Source of the DNA: Cristatella mucedo
Taxonomy: Eukaryota > Bryozoa > Phylactolaemata > Cristatellidae
DNA: 64,000 nt
Direction: 5' to 3'
NCBI GenBank assembly: GCA_009760855.2
Contig: WPIO01000002.1
Location: forward strand, 1,331,501-1,395,500
In this document: positions 30,494 to 41,322 of the stretch, piece after piece
Numbering within the stretch: the stretch's first letter is position 1
How the letters are laid out: every line of letters begins with the position of its first letter
Notes under the pieces: generated by a model
Told to the model about the DNA's origin: nothing
Databases searched by the model: none
What the model saw: the letters and a program-made list of their open reading frames with translations, nothing else
Position numbers and translations under genes: made by a program

Positions 30494-30668
30494 TAACCCT
30501 GGGTCACAGCCCAGGGGTAAGGCGCTCGCTCTCTGCGAACCAGGTCGTGGGTTCACGTCCTGCAGTGGGCAATCCTTTATTGCTCACTGCAAGCGGTGGT
30601 GATAGCGGCTAGTCTCTAATGCTGCTATATAAATGAGGCTGTTGAATCAACTGACCTCCTTTAACGAG
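30494..30668 (+). mobile_element. tRNA-derived SINE S1, near full length
   Basis: The best S1 reference in the window. tRNA-like head: CAGCCCAGGGGTAAGGCGCT (A-box region) and GGTCGTGGGTTCACGTCC (B box). Body: GTGGGCAATCCTTTATTGC. Tail: hairpin ATAGCGGC ... GCTGCTAT followed by ATAAATGAGGCTGTTGAATC. Confidence 0.85.
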
Positions 30669-30889
30669 AGTAATAAGAATAATAAGGAGCCTTATAGTTA
30701 ACTTGCAGCAAAGGCACGGCAGCTATGTTGATGCATACTAAAGGCGATATTGACCAGGAATTTAAATCGACTAAAACCTGCAAGCTAGACTTGATTTCAA
30801 GCTAAAAAAGGCTGATTCACTATGAGAACACAGTCGTCACCCCAGCTCAAATGGATGAATCATAAGTGACACCCTAAAAGTAGCAAAAA

Positions 30890-31060
30890 TATCTCTGTGG
30901 TTATAAGCACTCCTGAGGCAAATGAGTCAGACTCAACAGTTATCACTAACCAATCAATATGCTTTCTTTCCAGCATAGGTCAAGTACCTAAAAAGAGATT
31001 TGGTGCTCTTAGCATGCTGTACATATGTCTAACTCTTATACTAATAATCTCTGATAAAGT
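30890..31060 (+). mobile_element. Possible LINE A 3' end, decayed
   Basis: Contains eroded forms of the 3' UTR (TATCACTAACCAATCAATAT) and of the hairpin side GTACCTAAAAAGAGATTTGG, with GCTCTTAGCATGCTGTACA at its end. Too diverged to be certain. Confidence 0.5.
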
Positions 31061-31075
31061 GATCGAAGGTGTTAC

Positions 31076-31246
31076 AGCCCTGGGTCTTAGCCTATCGGTA
31101 AGGGGGTTTGCACTCCACGGCCCTGGTCGTGGGTTCGAGTCCTTCAGCAGACAATCTTTTATTGAATGCTAGCAGCAGAGTAATCGTGGCAAAAGCTCTT
31201 TTGCCCCTATATAAATGAGGCTGGTGAATAGGCTAATCTTTACTTT
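31076..31246 (+). mobile_element. tRNA-derived SINE S1
   Basis: Head CTTAGCCTATCGGTAAGGGG, good B box GGTCGTGGGTTCGAGTCC, body GACAATCTTTTATTGAATGC, tail CTATATAAATGAGGCTGGTG, then a TTTACTTTTCATTTTTACTT end. It is 400 bp from the previous S1 copy in the same orientation. Confidence 0.85.
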
Positions 31247-31458
31247 TCATTTTTACTTTGCCAATTCACACGAGCAAAACCGTAACGATTCACAAAGAAT
31301 TGCTGGTGGACATTAACGATCAGCAAACACGAATCCATTTGCCAAGACAGGTGCCTCAAACCCAGAGACCAAACAACCAGGCAAAGGACAGGCGAGAGCA
31401 GCGAGCACTAATATCACATCTCAATCTGGCGGAAGAGTACCAATCAGCAGCGGCTTAC

Positions 31459-31519
31459 CGTGCCGAACGCAAAAGCCAAATCGATGTCAGGCGGAAGACA
31501 GCCGTGCGCCTTTGACAGC
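31459..31519 (-). CDS. Possible short exon, unknown protein
   Basis: Minus-strand 61-nt exon-like segment between acceptor ACATCCAG and donor ACG|GTAAGC. It encodes LSKAHGCLPPDIDLAFAFGT with phase 2 at the start and phase 0 at the end. Phase 0 would fit a join to kinase exon 1 at 29719, so this could be an upstream exon of the kinase gene, or part of a separate gene. It is short; chance remains possible. Confidence 0.35.
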
Positions 31520-31944
31520 CTGGATGTTGTGCTAGTCCTGGATGTGGTCCCGTGCTGTGCCAGCACTTCACGGCTCGGCTAAATAGAACACGCGTTCACC
31601 AAGTTCACGCAACGCGCCGCCACCGAAGCCAGCGCTAATGAGGCTTCAGCAACGCTTGGTGGTGGGGGTAGTCAGGCTCAAAGCAACAGCTCAGAGATCA
31701 GAGCTACGAGCAAAGGACACGGTCTATCCTAGAGCAAGACTCGGAAGTGGAAGCCACACTGAACCGCTGAGAAGCCCCGTCGTGAGGCGAGCTTGCCGCA
31801 GGCCAGATGTCACTGTCCGCGAGCGCGCGCCTACGAGGGAGCCGCAGCGGCAGGCAAGACCAGGCCCATAAACCAGGCCATCCCATGCACGTCTGGCACG
31901 TCGGCACGTGAGCGCGCAGCATCGGTGCGCGCACTCTTGCTCAC

Positions 31945-32110
31945 AAGCAACCCATGCAGAGAGTGGCGCGACAGCAGCGCACCGGCAGGCCGATGCATGA
32001 GCCGCATTTGCGACCATCATGGCCCAACAAAAGGTCTGCATCTGACTTGACCAGCCTGTCTGCTTTGGTTTTCAGGAGGCTAGCACTCCTAACGATTTGG
32101 TCAACCCGAG
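31945..32110 (-). CDS. Possible exon, unknown protein
   Basis: Acceptor TGCTTGCAG, then a frame RVDQIVRSASLLKTKADRLV with helical, coiled-coil-like spacing, KSDADLLLGHDGRKCGSCIG, and a possible donor TTGCTT|GTGAGC. It would end in phase 2, which fits the exon at 31519. GC-rich surroundings have several chance frames, so this is tentative. Confidence 0.3.
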
Positions 32111-32149
32111 CTGCAAGCAGAGAGCATGAGGCTAGCAATGAACACATGC

Positions 32150-32275
32150 GCAGTGCCACAGCTCCACTGGCCGAGGTCGTGGGCTCGAGCCCCGTGGCGC
32201 ATGTGAAGTGACTGAATGGAGATTAAGTTCTCTCAGGGCGCTAAACAAATGATTTATATTTCTATTTGGCAGCCA
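32150..32275 (+). mobile_element. tRNA-derived SINE S2 (LINE-type tail), 5' truncated
   Basis: B-box region GGTCGTGGGCTCGAGCCCCG, linker GTGGCGCATGTGAAGTGACT, and an L2-type tail GAGATTAAGTTCTCTCAGGG then CGCTAAACAAATGATTTA. The A-box half is missing or eroded. Confidence 0.75.
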
Positions 32276-32975
32276 CAGCGAGCCCACCTCGCCGGGCGAA
32301 CAGCGCTTCACAAGAAGAGTGCCGAGTATTCCCTCGAGCAGAAACTACGCTTTGGTCAGTGGAAGCTACCAACTAACAGAGGCACGGCCAGAGCATATGG
32401 ATTACAGAAGTGTGCATGCCTGAGAGCAGCGACGTTCTTTCTGGCTACACATTTAAAAATAGACAGGAGACATCTAATCTCACAAGGTATCTGGCCATTG
32501 TTACCATGCTTATTAAGTCACGGAAGAATTGGCCAAAAACAATAGGAATTCTTAAATCGGTGACAAATGGCTGGATGGGGGAGGAGGCAGGCTGACCCGA
32601 GAAAATGCAACTGGATGGCAGCATGATATGAGCCGAATTTTCAGCAATCGAAGATAGCAGTCACAAGTAATAAATCCAGCATGGGCATTATGCATGCTTC
32701 TCGATCATGTGAGTGCACATTCAATCACAGAACGCCTTCCACAAACAGAGGAGGAGAATGGATGTAGGCAGAATGAGTGAGGAGAATGAATGCCGGCAGC
32801 TCTAGAGGGGGCAAGTTCCACGGTGAGCTGGCACTGAATCTAAAAGAAAACTAAACCAGCAAAAAATCAGTGATGGATGGCTGCTGAAACATCTCACAAT
32901 TCTGGCGACCTCACGACCAGACACCTGCTGTGTGAACACTGCAAATAAACCACCAGTCTGTGGGCTTTGCTGAAC

Positions 32976-33051
<76 letters not shown>

Positions 33052-33056
33052 ATAAT
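32976..33056. repeat. (CA)n then (TA)n microsatellite
   Basis: About 12 CA units at 32976-33000, followed by ATATATACATGTATATATAT and further AT/TATA runs up to 33056. Confidence 0.97.
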
Positions 33057-33102
33057 ATAAAAAACTCAGATACCTTATACTCCTAAGCAATTTGACCCAT
33101 AC

Positions 33103-33240
33103 GCATGTGGGCTGATTGGCTGAGCCGATGAACTGTGCCTGGCTCTCCACGCTTCTCACACAGTCTTCGATCTGCGAGGGGGATTCGCCATACTGTACTC
33201 GCTGGTGCTGTACATCACGGGGCCCGAAGAAGGACCCGAT
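33103..33240 (-). CDS. Possible exon, unknown protein
   Basis: Minus strand, 46 codons, phase 0: IGSFFGPRDVQHQRVQYGES, then PSQIEDCVRSVESQAQFIGS. Possible acceptor CAAATCCAG and donor TGC|GTATGG, neither strong. Its phase fits the better-supported exon at 35235-35411. The DNA transposon TIR begins only 20 bp upstream, so that element would sit in the intron. I do not recognise the protein. Confidence 0.4.
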
Positions 33241-33259
33241 CTGGATTTGCTTGCATGAC

Positions 33260-33983
33260 CAGTATAGTGTTACCTTGACTTACGACTGTCCCAACTAACA
33301 AGTCCTTCGAGATACGTGCCGTCTCTCAGCCGATTTTTTGCTTTGAGTTGAGAGCTAAAATTTGGGTAATGAGCCAGCTTCAGTCACCCCACTACTAGTT
33401 GGTACAGTAAACGCCACAGAGAACGCCCCAACATCTGCCCACTCGTTCACTTTAAATGGTTAGCTCGAAGTGGAAGCATCAGTTGCAACCGAGCGTGCGA
33501 CGGAGCTATTTAATGACACTTGCCTAACTACTTTCAGAAACATTCTGAAAGAGAAAATGAAACAGATCACATTGAACAGGTTTTTATCGAAAACTCCTGC
33601 AGATTAAAGTGGGGAAAGCGTGACAAAAACAGCAAAACTCAGTGAACAAGATTCAGCTATTTGTTTCAGTCTTTCATTTTCAACTCCGGCAGCATCTTTA
33701 AGTAGTCCGATCTCCAAGATAAATGGTGTACATTATAGTTGATAGAAACAGTTTATTGCAGTACATTCTATTGCACTGTGTTTCTATACAATATTAGTTA
33801 TGCACAAGTGCATTTTTTAATTTAAACATGTGACAAATATCGTGGTATTTTTTTGGGGGGTCTAGAACAGATTAATGGCATTTGAATTTATTTCAATAGG
33901 GACAATTAATTTGACATACGAGTAAATTTGAGTTATGAGCTCCGTCATGGAACGAATGAAACTCGTAAGTCAAGGCACCACTG
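33260..33983. mobile_element. Pogo/Tigger-like DNA transposon remnant (non-autonomous)
   Basis: Terminal inverted repeats: CCTTGACTTACGA at 33273-33285 and its complement at 33963-33975, inside longer ends starting CAGT. The right end also has GAGTTATGAGCTCCGTCATG and CGAATGAAACTCGTAAG, a pattern typical of pogo/Tigger-type TIRs. The 0.7-kb interior has no transposase frame. Confidence 0.65.
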
Positions 33984-35234
33984 TCCACCGACATTGGGGC
34001 GGCCATCGCCTTCAACTGTAAGCAGCTCGACCGCTGCCTGAGCACTATCCGTGCTGACAAGTTCACCAAGTGGCTGTCCAGCCTCAGCAAATAGAGGGCC
34101 ACGACGTCGACAGGCCGGCGGTCGACGATGAGAACGAGCTAAGACCCAGAAAACACGTCCGAGTTCGACCAAATCGAGGTCGGCACAGACCTACATATCG
34201 ACGACGGCAACCTGTTCCCGGAGGAACAGGACGTCCCGGTGTTCCAGAAATGCCAGGACATGTAGTTTGTATAAACGAACGACATACATATCACATATCG
34301 ATTATGTACGACATAACATATTCGAGAGAAATACTGGTACCTCGGCAGGCATGATAATTTTTCAAGGATTTTTATGATTGTCTTGGACAATGTGTATTAT
34401 ACATGTATACACTGTACAATATATGACCAGATCAGAACAATCGTAATTAACAGAACAATACATATACCAAGGCAACCATCAAGCAGTTCACCAACATTAG
34501 GAACCTGAGCGTCAGCCGGATCAGCGACTTCAGTCACAACGGCTGGCTAAATCAGAACGAGATGAAAACCTAAACATGTGCTTATGGTGCAGCTAGCTTT
34601 CATCCATGACACGGCAAACAGTTTCAAACACCAAATGCCAGCTGTATGTTGGAACTGCTCGTATGAGAGAGCTACCTCAGGCACTAGTCAAAGCAGCATC
34701 TTCCATCGGCTGCCAACACTGCGCAAGCTTACATTGGGAGGCAGTTTTTGCCTTACCTGAACTGTTGGCAATGCAACTGATATTTCCTGTGGTGTATGCT
34801 AAGTCGGCATGAGTTGCATGCACCAACTGCTCTTACAAATAATCAATAGTAATATAAAAATAACGAAGTAGCTACCAATGACTTTGGCCTACAGCTAACT
34901 TCAGCACAGTCTTATTGGTGGCGCAGATCTATTGGAGCAATTAGTCAGCCTGTCCCACCAGGAACTAGAGCTGCAGCGTAAATCTTAGCCAGCACTATCA
35001 ACACGCCTGTTCGGCACGTGATAGACTCTTTTTTGTCTGTCGGAGCTGCTGCCTATCACAAGCTGGCTGTGCAGCCAACACAATCACGTATGACAGCATA
35101 ACAGCTGCCTACACCCCTCACTGCAATCCTGCCCCTGAAACGGTCTTTCTAAAAAGCCTGGGCAGATCCAAATATGATTAACCTTTTAGCTATCATGCAC
35201 ACAGTCCGAGAAAAAGGTAACGCAAAACACTCAC
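33984..35234. other. Unassigned sequence between transposon and exon
   Basis: 34000-34265 is GC-richer and has short frames on the plus strand (AIAFNCKQLDRCLSTIRADK, then LHIDDGNLFPEEQDVPVFQK after two stops), perhaps a decayed gene or transposase end. I could not place it. 34266-35234 shows nothing recognisable. Confidence 0.3.
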
Positions 35235-35411
35235 CTGGTCAGCATTGTCACCACCGTCAATCTCAAGGTGATAACATGGAAGGAGGTGGTTCAGGACCAG
35301 CATGCCTGCACTGCTGGCAGGCGCATAAGCTCCTATCACCTTGACTGTATAACCTTGCGAAAAGGCGTGGGTAAGTAGCAGAACCAGCCACAGCCCCGCA
35401 CTGTCTGCATC
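35235..35411 (-). CDS. Exon of an unrecognised protein
   Basis: A 177-nt minus-strand exon, phase 0 at both ends, between acceptor AAGTCTCTAG and a strong donor GACCAG|GTGAGT. It encodes DADSAGLWLVLLLTHAFSQG, YTVKVIGAYAPASSAGMLVL and NHLLPCYHLEIDGGDNADQ. The alternation of hydrophobic strand (YTVKVIGAY) and helices suggests an alpha/beta fold. A possible preceding exon near 35700 (CDSLLLVIGSLPGDIN, donor ACAG|GTAAGT) does not match in phase if joined directly. I do not recognise the family; it could be a separate gene or the far N-terminus of the kinase gene. Confidence 0.5.
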
Positions 35412-36734
35412 CTAGAGACTTGGAGTAACAAGCCCGTCACGTCAATAGGCCCTATAAAACATGAAAACCAAACGTCGTTTCGACATCATCTCTCGAAACA
35501 CCTTCGATTTTGTCTAAAAATTTTTGTCTAGGATCCCTACTTGAATGCTAGAATCGCAGATCGCAGCAGCCGACGGCCAAAATGCACTACTTCACGTCAT
35601 AAATCACATCTTCAGTAGAGGTACAAACCGGTTCCCAAGAATTATGTGCCGACCACCACGCACCTTAGAGCTCCAGAACTTACCTGTTAATATCGCCGGG
35701 TAAACTTCCGATAACGAGAAGAAGCGAATCACACTCACATTTACAATATCTCTCAAGAACTGACACGCATAAGACCATGAAAAAAGAGCGCTTCACCAAA
35801 TCTTAAATATCATCAAGGTATACTTACAGGCATAATAATATGTGATCTATCTGCGATAATATGGGAAGCGAGGTTTTCTAATGTCTACATCGGCACCCGA
35901 GGTTTTCCAAATAACAGTATTTAAAGCTTTTTGGTGGGCACGGAAACGATTAACTCAGCCCTGGATTAATTACGCTTAAAAATCACTAGAATACATGTGG
36001 GAAGGCACGGCATGCAATACAATATGAGTATCGGGAAATCTATACCGATATAAACAATAGGAGCTCAAGCAACGTTCAAGAAGCATATGAAGCCTTTAGC
36101 TGCCCGGTCAGCAAACAGCACAGCTAACACGAACAATCCTGGGGCTACAGCCATGACTAAAACAAACGCATTCCAGAAAGATTAACGTAGATCTCTCCTA
36201 TGTGTCCGTCCTCACACATAGCACACAGATTGTGGGGCACTTAAACTCACATGACGAAGTTTAGTCCCAGCTTCCAGTCAGCAATACCAAAACATCTATT
36301 GAGGAAGTGAAACCTTAGATGTTAGTCAGTGTACAATTAGCTATGGAGAGCTTCCATAGTACATAATATTATTAAATATTATATATATATATATTTTCTT
36401 TTTAAACAGCCCATAATGAAACCAGATGTTTACTAATAGTGATCGACGTAGGTAGGTGAGCTCGCCTGCATTGGCATAGATACCTACAGACATGAACATG
36501 TGCAAGGCGGGCGAATGTGGGCGGGGCTAGTAATTAGCGGCTAGCTAAGAAACGCCGCGCTGTACTGATCCTCCTTCCAAGTGAAGCTCGAGCCTCGTAG
36601 AAAGCAAGCATAAATCTGAATATAGAATGTTATAACTTATAATACAAGCAAAAATAGGCATTTTGGTGCTGGTTGAACGCTGCTGTGAATCTCTTCAGCT
36701 TAGCGGACGTCAGACCGGCCATAACCCGGGGGGG
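35412..36734. other. Sequence without recognised repeats or genes
   Basis: Contains the weak exon-like stretch near 35690-35760 (minus) and a short (AT)n run at 36362-36394. Otherwise I see nothing assignable. Confidence 0.35.
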
Positions 36735-37279
36735 GGGGGCCCATCTTAACGCTTGTCTTTAGAATTCCCACTCAGTATGCAATCAACCCCTGGTAATAAA
36801 TGACACGATTTCAGAAAAAGGCCCCCTTGATCGAGATCTGGCTGAAATCGGCTAAGTGCCAGACCATAAACGACGTCACCCGAGAGGCTTCTCCTTCTTC
36901 CAAACCCCTAGATCAATCAAAGCTGGCAGTTAGCCATCGTTATGGCTCGCTCATTTTTCTATTGTATGCATTTTCAGTCCCCTCGAAACATTCTTTCAAA
37001 TCTCTTATTTTGAGGTCATCCGACAACAAGCTGGCAATAATGCCAGTAGTTTATCATCCTAAGGTGCCAAATCTTCCTTCATGTAAGATTTCTCTTACCT
37101 CATTTAGATTCTGTGTACAAGAAATCGATCTTTCCTCGTTATGGGTAATTTCAACATTCATTTTGATAACTTATCTGACGCTTTAAGCACCAAATTTCGC
37201 GCACTGACTGACTTCATTTTCTCTTGTGGCTCATGTGCATGACCCTACTCACATCAAGGGTCACACACTCGACCAAAAA

Positions 37280-37428
37280 CTAAATAATTGTTAGCATAGC
37301 GCCTTAAGAGAATTTAATCTCTATTCAGGCGCTTCACATATGCCACGGGGCTTGAGCCAATGACCTCGGCCAGACCTTGGTCGGAGCGAGTACCTTAACC
37401 ACTGGGCCAAACGAGCGAGGCACTACTC
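37280..37428 (-). mobile_element. tRNA-derived SINE S2 inserted in a LINE
   Basis: On the minus strand: A-box region TTTGGCCCAGTGGTTAAGGT, B-box region GAGGTCATTGGCTCAAGCCC, linker GTGGCATATGTGAAGCGCCT, then the hairpin tail GAGATTAAATTCTCTTAAGG and CGCTATGC. All SINE S2 modules are present. Confidence 0.85.
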
Positions 37429-37795
37429 TTCGAGAGCCCAAGAGTCCGAGCCTACGGCAACATTCAGCTAAGTGTAACTTGGACTTTTAATGAGTTCTAC
37501 TGGCTACTCAGCCGCTCGTACCTAGTGCTGTAGTGGTCTACCTTCGGGGTCAGGATCGTCGCTACCGATCAGTGGCATACGGTAGGTTTAGTATTAATCG
37601 GGCTTCGGGAGTTCGCATAGTTAACTTCCTCAGACCTGGCAGGCCAAGTAAATCGCTTGCACCGGTGCATGACCGTACTACTTTCAGCACGCAGCTGTGG
37701 CTGCGTGTGAGCGCTGCATTTCATGGTCCACCGGTAGAGCACCGTAGGACTAACGCTTGTGCTGTTACTCTATAAAAACACTGTTGAATCCGAAA
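37429..37795. other. Unidentified insertion within the LINE A copy
   Basis: Not family A sequence, although family A continues on both sides. It has tRNA-like fragments (GTGGCATACGGTAGG near 37571, ACCGGTAGAGCACCGTAGGA near 37730) but no clear SINE match; the end CTATAAAAACACTGTTGAAT resembles the S1 tail. Confidence 0.4.
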
Positions 37796-38455
37796 TGCAC
37801 ATCCAAAAATGCTGATGTCTACGATCAACCATTTCCTTAACCACTCCCAGGTTAGCTCCCTAACTAGGGATCCTTGTGATGATCCACCTAATCGCTTTTT
37901 TAGCATCTTTGTCAACAAGATAGACAAAATCAGGGAGTCCATCCCTAAAATGGCAGCATCTCCTCCTGGAAACCTGTACCTCGATTCCATGCAGCACCTC
38001 AATGTCTGCATTCAAGGAGGTCACTAGTGACCTCGTCCCGAAGTTCATATCCCAATCAAAGAACACAGCTAGTCCTCTAGACCCTATTATACGGTCCTCC
38101 TACGACGCATAGATCTACTGCTGTCATGCATGACTAACATCGTAAGCATCGAGGCTTTCATTAGACTCAAGTCATGCTGCCCCAACACGTTTCAAAAGGC
38201 TGCTGTCAGGCCACTACTCAATAAGCCAACTCTAGACCAAGAAAACTAAGGCAACTTCCGCCCATTCTCCCTTGCACCTTCTAGTATCAAAGAGACTGGA
38301 ACGAGTCGTGGCAGACCAGCAGAATTCACATATTGAAACTTCAAACCTAGTTAGTAAGTTTCAGTCTGGTTTTAGAGATATTTTCCCCAACAAGTCGCAT
38401 TGCTATGGGTGTGTAACCACTTTTTTAGGAATGCAGACGGTGCCTAATTTTTTGC

Positions 38456-38886
38456 TTACTTTGCAAAGGCACCCCTGAATTTGAAAATAACGATTGGGGA
38501 AACGTTCGGGGGATGTGAAGGGTTTCAGATAGTTATTACTGGTGCCTCTCGGGCTTCTGTGACTGCGCATCTCAGAGCATCGCTCCTTTCTTAATTAACA
38601 TCAGTATTTTAAATGTGGATTTTATTCGGAAGCTTTTTGCAAATACAGCCAGCGGTCAAGTTGAATGATTATTTAGGATACAGTTTCGCTGACGAGCTCA
38701 GGCCATTGAAACATTATTTTTTCTTTGTGAAGAAGCACAGAAAGACATTAATTTTGAAGAGGAAATTAGCTCTGAAGTCTCCGATATCCACTCCCATTGC
38801 ATAAAAATCAGAAGATGTGCATTCATTTATCGAACTTTCATCCTTTGATACTACCAGCTCATTCGCCATGTTCATTAGCTCACACA

Positions 38887-38946
<60 letters not shown>

Positions 38947-40199
38947 TATATATATTTGTGTATTTAAGCAAAGATTTACCTTCATAAGCCGTTGCCAAAG
39001 GCCCCGAGCGATAGCGCTGCTTTCATATTCAGCTGATTTATAATTCGAGGGCTCGCCTTCCATTGAGGCCGTAGTCATTTATTTAAATCTCTACCTACTT
39101 CAGCATTTGCAGCTACCACGAATACCGTAAACATTGTAGACAAGACAGACACTCCAGATGCCCTCGGTAATGGCTTGAGCTGACTATATGTGACAGGTCG
39201 AAACTATTCACCGATTCACCAGCTGTGTTGTACTGACACTAATAAACAGTCATACTAATAATAATGAAAATAAAATTAAGTAATTTTGCTCTCTGAAGTA
39301 AACGAATCTCTACATAGATGCTTTATACTCGGCGAAAAGCAACAACGAAGGAATAGCCACTGAAAAGCGAGGACTAATGCTTTGACTTATGCATAGGACA
39401 TGCAATAGCACATATAAGAAGACACTCGGGGCGGGTACTGGTTAATTAAAACAGTGGTTAGTTCTTAAAAAGTATTGTAAAGTCGATCATCTAACAAGAC
39501 TTTACAGCTCCACGGATTCAGCTGAACACGGTCCCGAGAGACTAATAGATGACACTGCTTCCTGTCTATTTCAAGGGCACAGCAGATAAACAGCTAGCTG
39601 ATATCTACCAGCACTCCAAATATCATTTGAAGCAGTGCTTGTAACCGACACATTGCCTTGCCATTGTCAAATTTATCAATGCATCGATTCAGTAACAACT
39701 TATTATTTACCAGTTTTCATACACACATCAATAAATTCAGCTTTGCTTTGTGTGCTTCAAAAATTTAGTTTCGAAGAGCCGAAAAACAATGATAGTTGCC
39801 GCAAGCAGTGTGCCATTACCGATAACGATGCTGACGAGTTAATTACTGTCTGGAAATCCCCAAACAATCCCCTGATAATTGCACCTGTGTTACGTAACAC
39901 CAGATTCAGAGTCGTATGGTGGTATCAAACTAACCGTGTCACTTTCTGATCAAAGGAGATAGCACCCCCATGCTTGATTCCAACTTTCGAAATGCATCAT
40001 CAGCGGTGGCCACTTTGCTAATCTCAGAGTTTGTGAACCGTTCGACAGAACCAAGCTAATAAACCACAGCGTTTTCCAAATTCGCTCATCTGAGCACCTT
40101 GTGCCTTATCGAGTACTTCTGGGTTCTGCTTTTTTCGCAGATTTTTCCGAAGAACCACACTAGTTAATATATAATTTTGCAGACAAGACATAACAATAT
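38456..40199. other. Sequence without recognised genes
   Basis: Apart from the CA/CG microsatellite at 38880-38954, nothing was assigned. Frames such as 39635-39949 (plus, 104 codons) show no family or splice-site support. Confidence 0.35.
38880..38954. repeat. (CA)n(CG)n(CGCA)n(CA)n(TA)n alternating tract
   Basis: Seventy-five bp of strict purine-pyrimidine alternation: about 11 CA, 8 CG, then CGCA units, CA and TA units. Confidence 0.97.
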
Positions 40200-40204
40200 T
40201 CTTC

Positions 40205-40965
40205 AGAATACGTGTGTACAGCGCCTTCAGAGAATTTAATCTCTTTCTAGGTACTTTAGAAATGCTGTAAAGAAAACAGGATGAAATGGTTAGTGGTAAC
40301 ATGCATTAGTCAACAGACATAATATGGCTAGAGGTAACATGCATACTATCAACATATAAGTAAGTTAAGTCGTAACATGCTGGGTCTGGTGTACTGAGAC
40401 AGCGGACTACTCCGGAGGTAGCCGAGGAGGCGAAAACAGCGAACCCACTTGCAGAAGCTGTTTCCCAGTCTTCGTGCTAGCCATGAGGCTCGGTTCCTCG
40501 TTTCCGAAATCAACGGCATCAGCCTGAGCCGTCTTGATCTGTGCGCGACTGCTCGCACAAACATAACACACAGTAATAGCACGCATATGCACACAAAGGT
40601 TAAGTCACAATGACCCATTAAATGCTGTGAAAAAATAGGTGCGTTTGTAGCTTCTTTTTAAATGTCGTCAGGGGATTTCGTGACGTCAATCGGGAATGAT
40701 CCGGGCTTTGGGAGCATAAGAACTAAAAACACGGCCAGGAGGATTTGAGTTTCGTCCTAGGTATAGCTAAATGATTTGAGTCAGAAAGGAAAACGATGCC
40801 TAGCTTTTTGGTGGGGAGTTGTTCCAATAGGTAGGTTGGAGCTAGAGAATAAGAAACCTAGAAGTGAGTTGCAGAGCCTTGAAGTCGATAGGCTGCGTTG
40901 ATTGGGAGCCCGTGCCGGTCGGCGAGAAGTGGTTTGCTGTGGCAACAGAAGGAAAGGCAAAGGCG
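40205..40965 (-). mobile_element. LINE family A, 3' end, with a ~180-bp unknown insert
   Basis: Minus strand: hairpin region at the left (CAGCGCCTTCAGAGAATTTA on plus), 3' UTR, then after a non-LINE stretch (about 40385-40575) the ORF end (GGGAGCATAAGAACTAAAAA, GTGGTTTGCTGTGGCAACAG). No long frame remains. Confidence 0.75.
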
Positions 40966-41145
40966 TAGCAGTGAATCAAGTATCGAGCAGAGCAGTCTCC
41001 CATGGTCTCTGACTGTTGTAGACCAGTTTATCTCTCGTTCTCTCTATTTCCCCGTCTGTCTTCGTGCACCTGTGAGTTCGCTCGCGCACGCGCTTGTGTG
41101 TGTTTCCCTCTTTGTGATTTCGGCGGGTAAATTCGGCATCGTCGT

Positions 41146-41322
41146 ATGGCACTCCCGCGAACGTCGAAGCTAATAGCATTTGGTGAAAGCATTTGGGAAG
41201 GGATCGTATTACATCGGATTACCTCTTTGGCTAGAGATTTCGAGAAGCTCCTGGGCGTATGGTGTAGAGAAACGCGAAAGTTCAGCGAAAAGTTACAGGA
41301 GCGCAGGTCGCATGCATTTCTG
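41146..41322 (+). CDS. Possible first exon, unknown protein
   Basis: An ATG (GTCGTATGG) opens 59 codons, MALPRTSKLIAFGESIWEGI, then VLHRITSLARDFEKLLGVWC and a basic helix, ending at a good donor CTG|GTGAGT in phase 0. No downstream exon was identified and I do not recognise the peptide. It is in a GC-neutral, low-repeat gap between LINE copies. Chance is quite possible. Confidence 0.25.

Larger units (their letters stand above)
36735..38455 (+). mobile_element. LINE family A, 5' part with SINE and unknown insertions
   Basis: Plus-strand copy starting at the endonuclease (NQPLVINDTISEKG in broken frame, then LKSAKCQTINDVT, SSDNKLAIMPVVYHPKVPNL and FDNLSDALSTKFRALTDF blocks). It is interrupted by an S2 SINE (37280-37428) and by about 350 bp of unidentified sequence. 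It resumes near 37800 (STINHFLNHSQVSSLTRDPC, DKIRESIPKMAA) and ends in the early RT region (SKRLERVVADQ, SNLVSKFQSGFRD). There is no RT active site. Confidence 0.8.
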
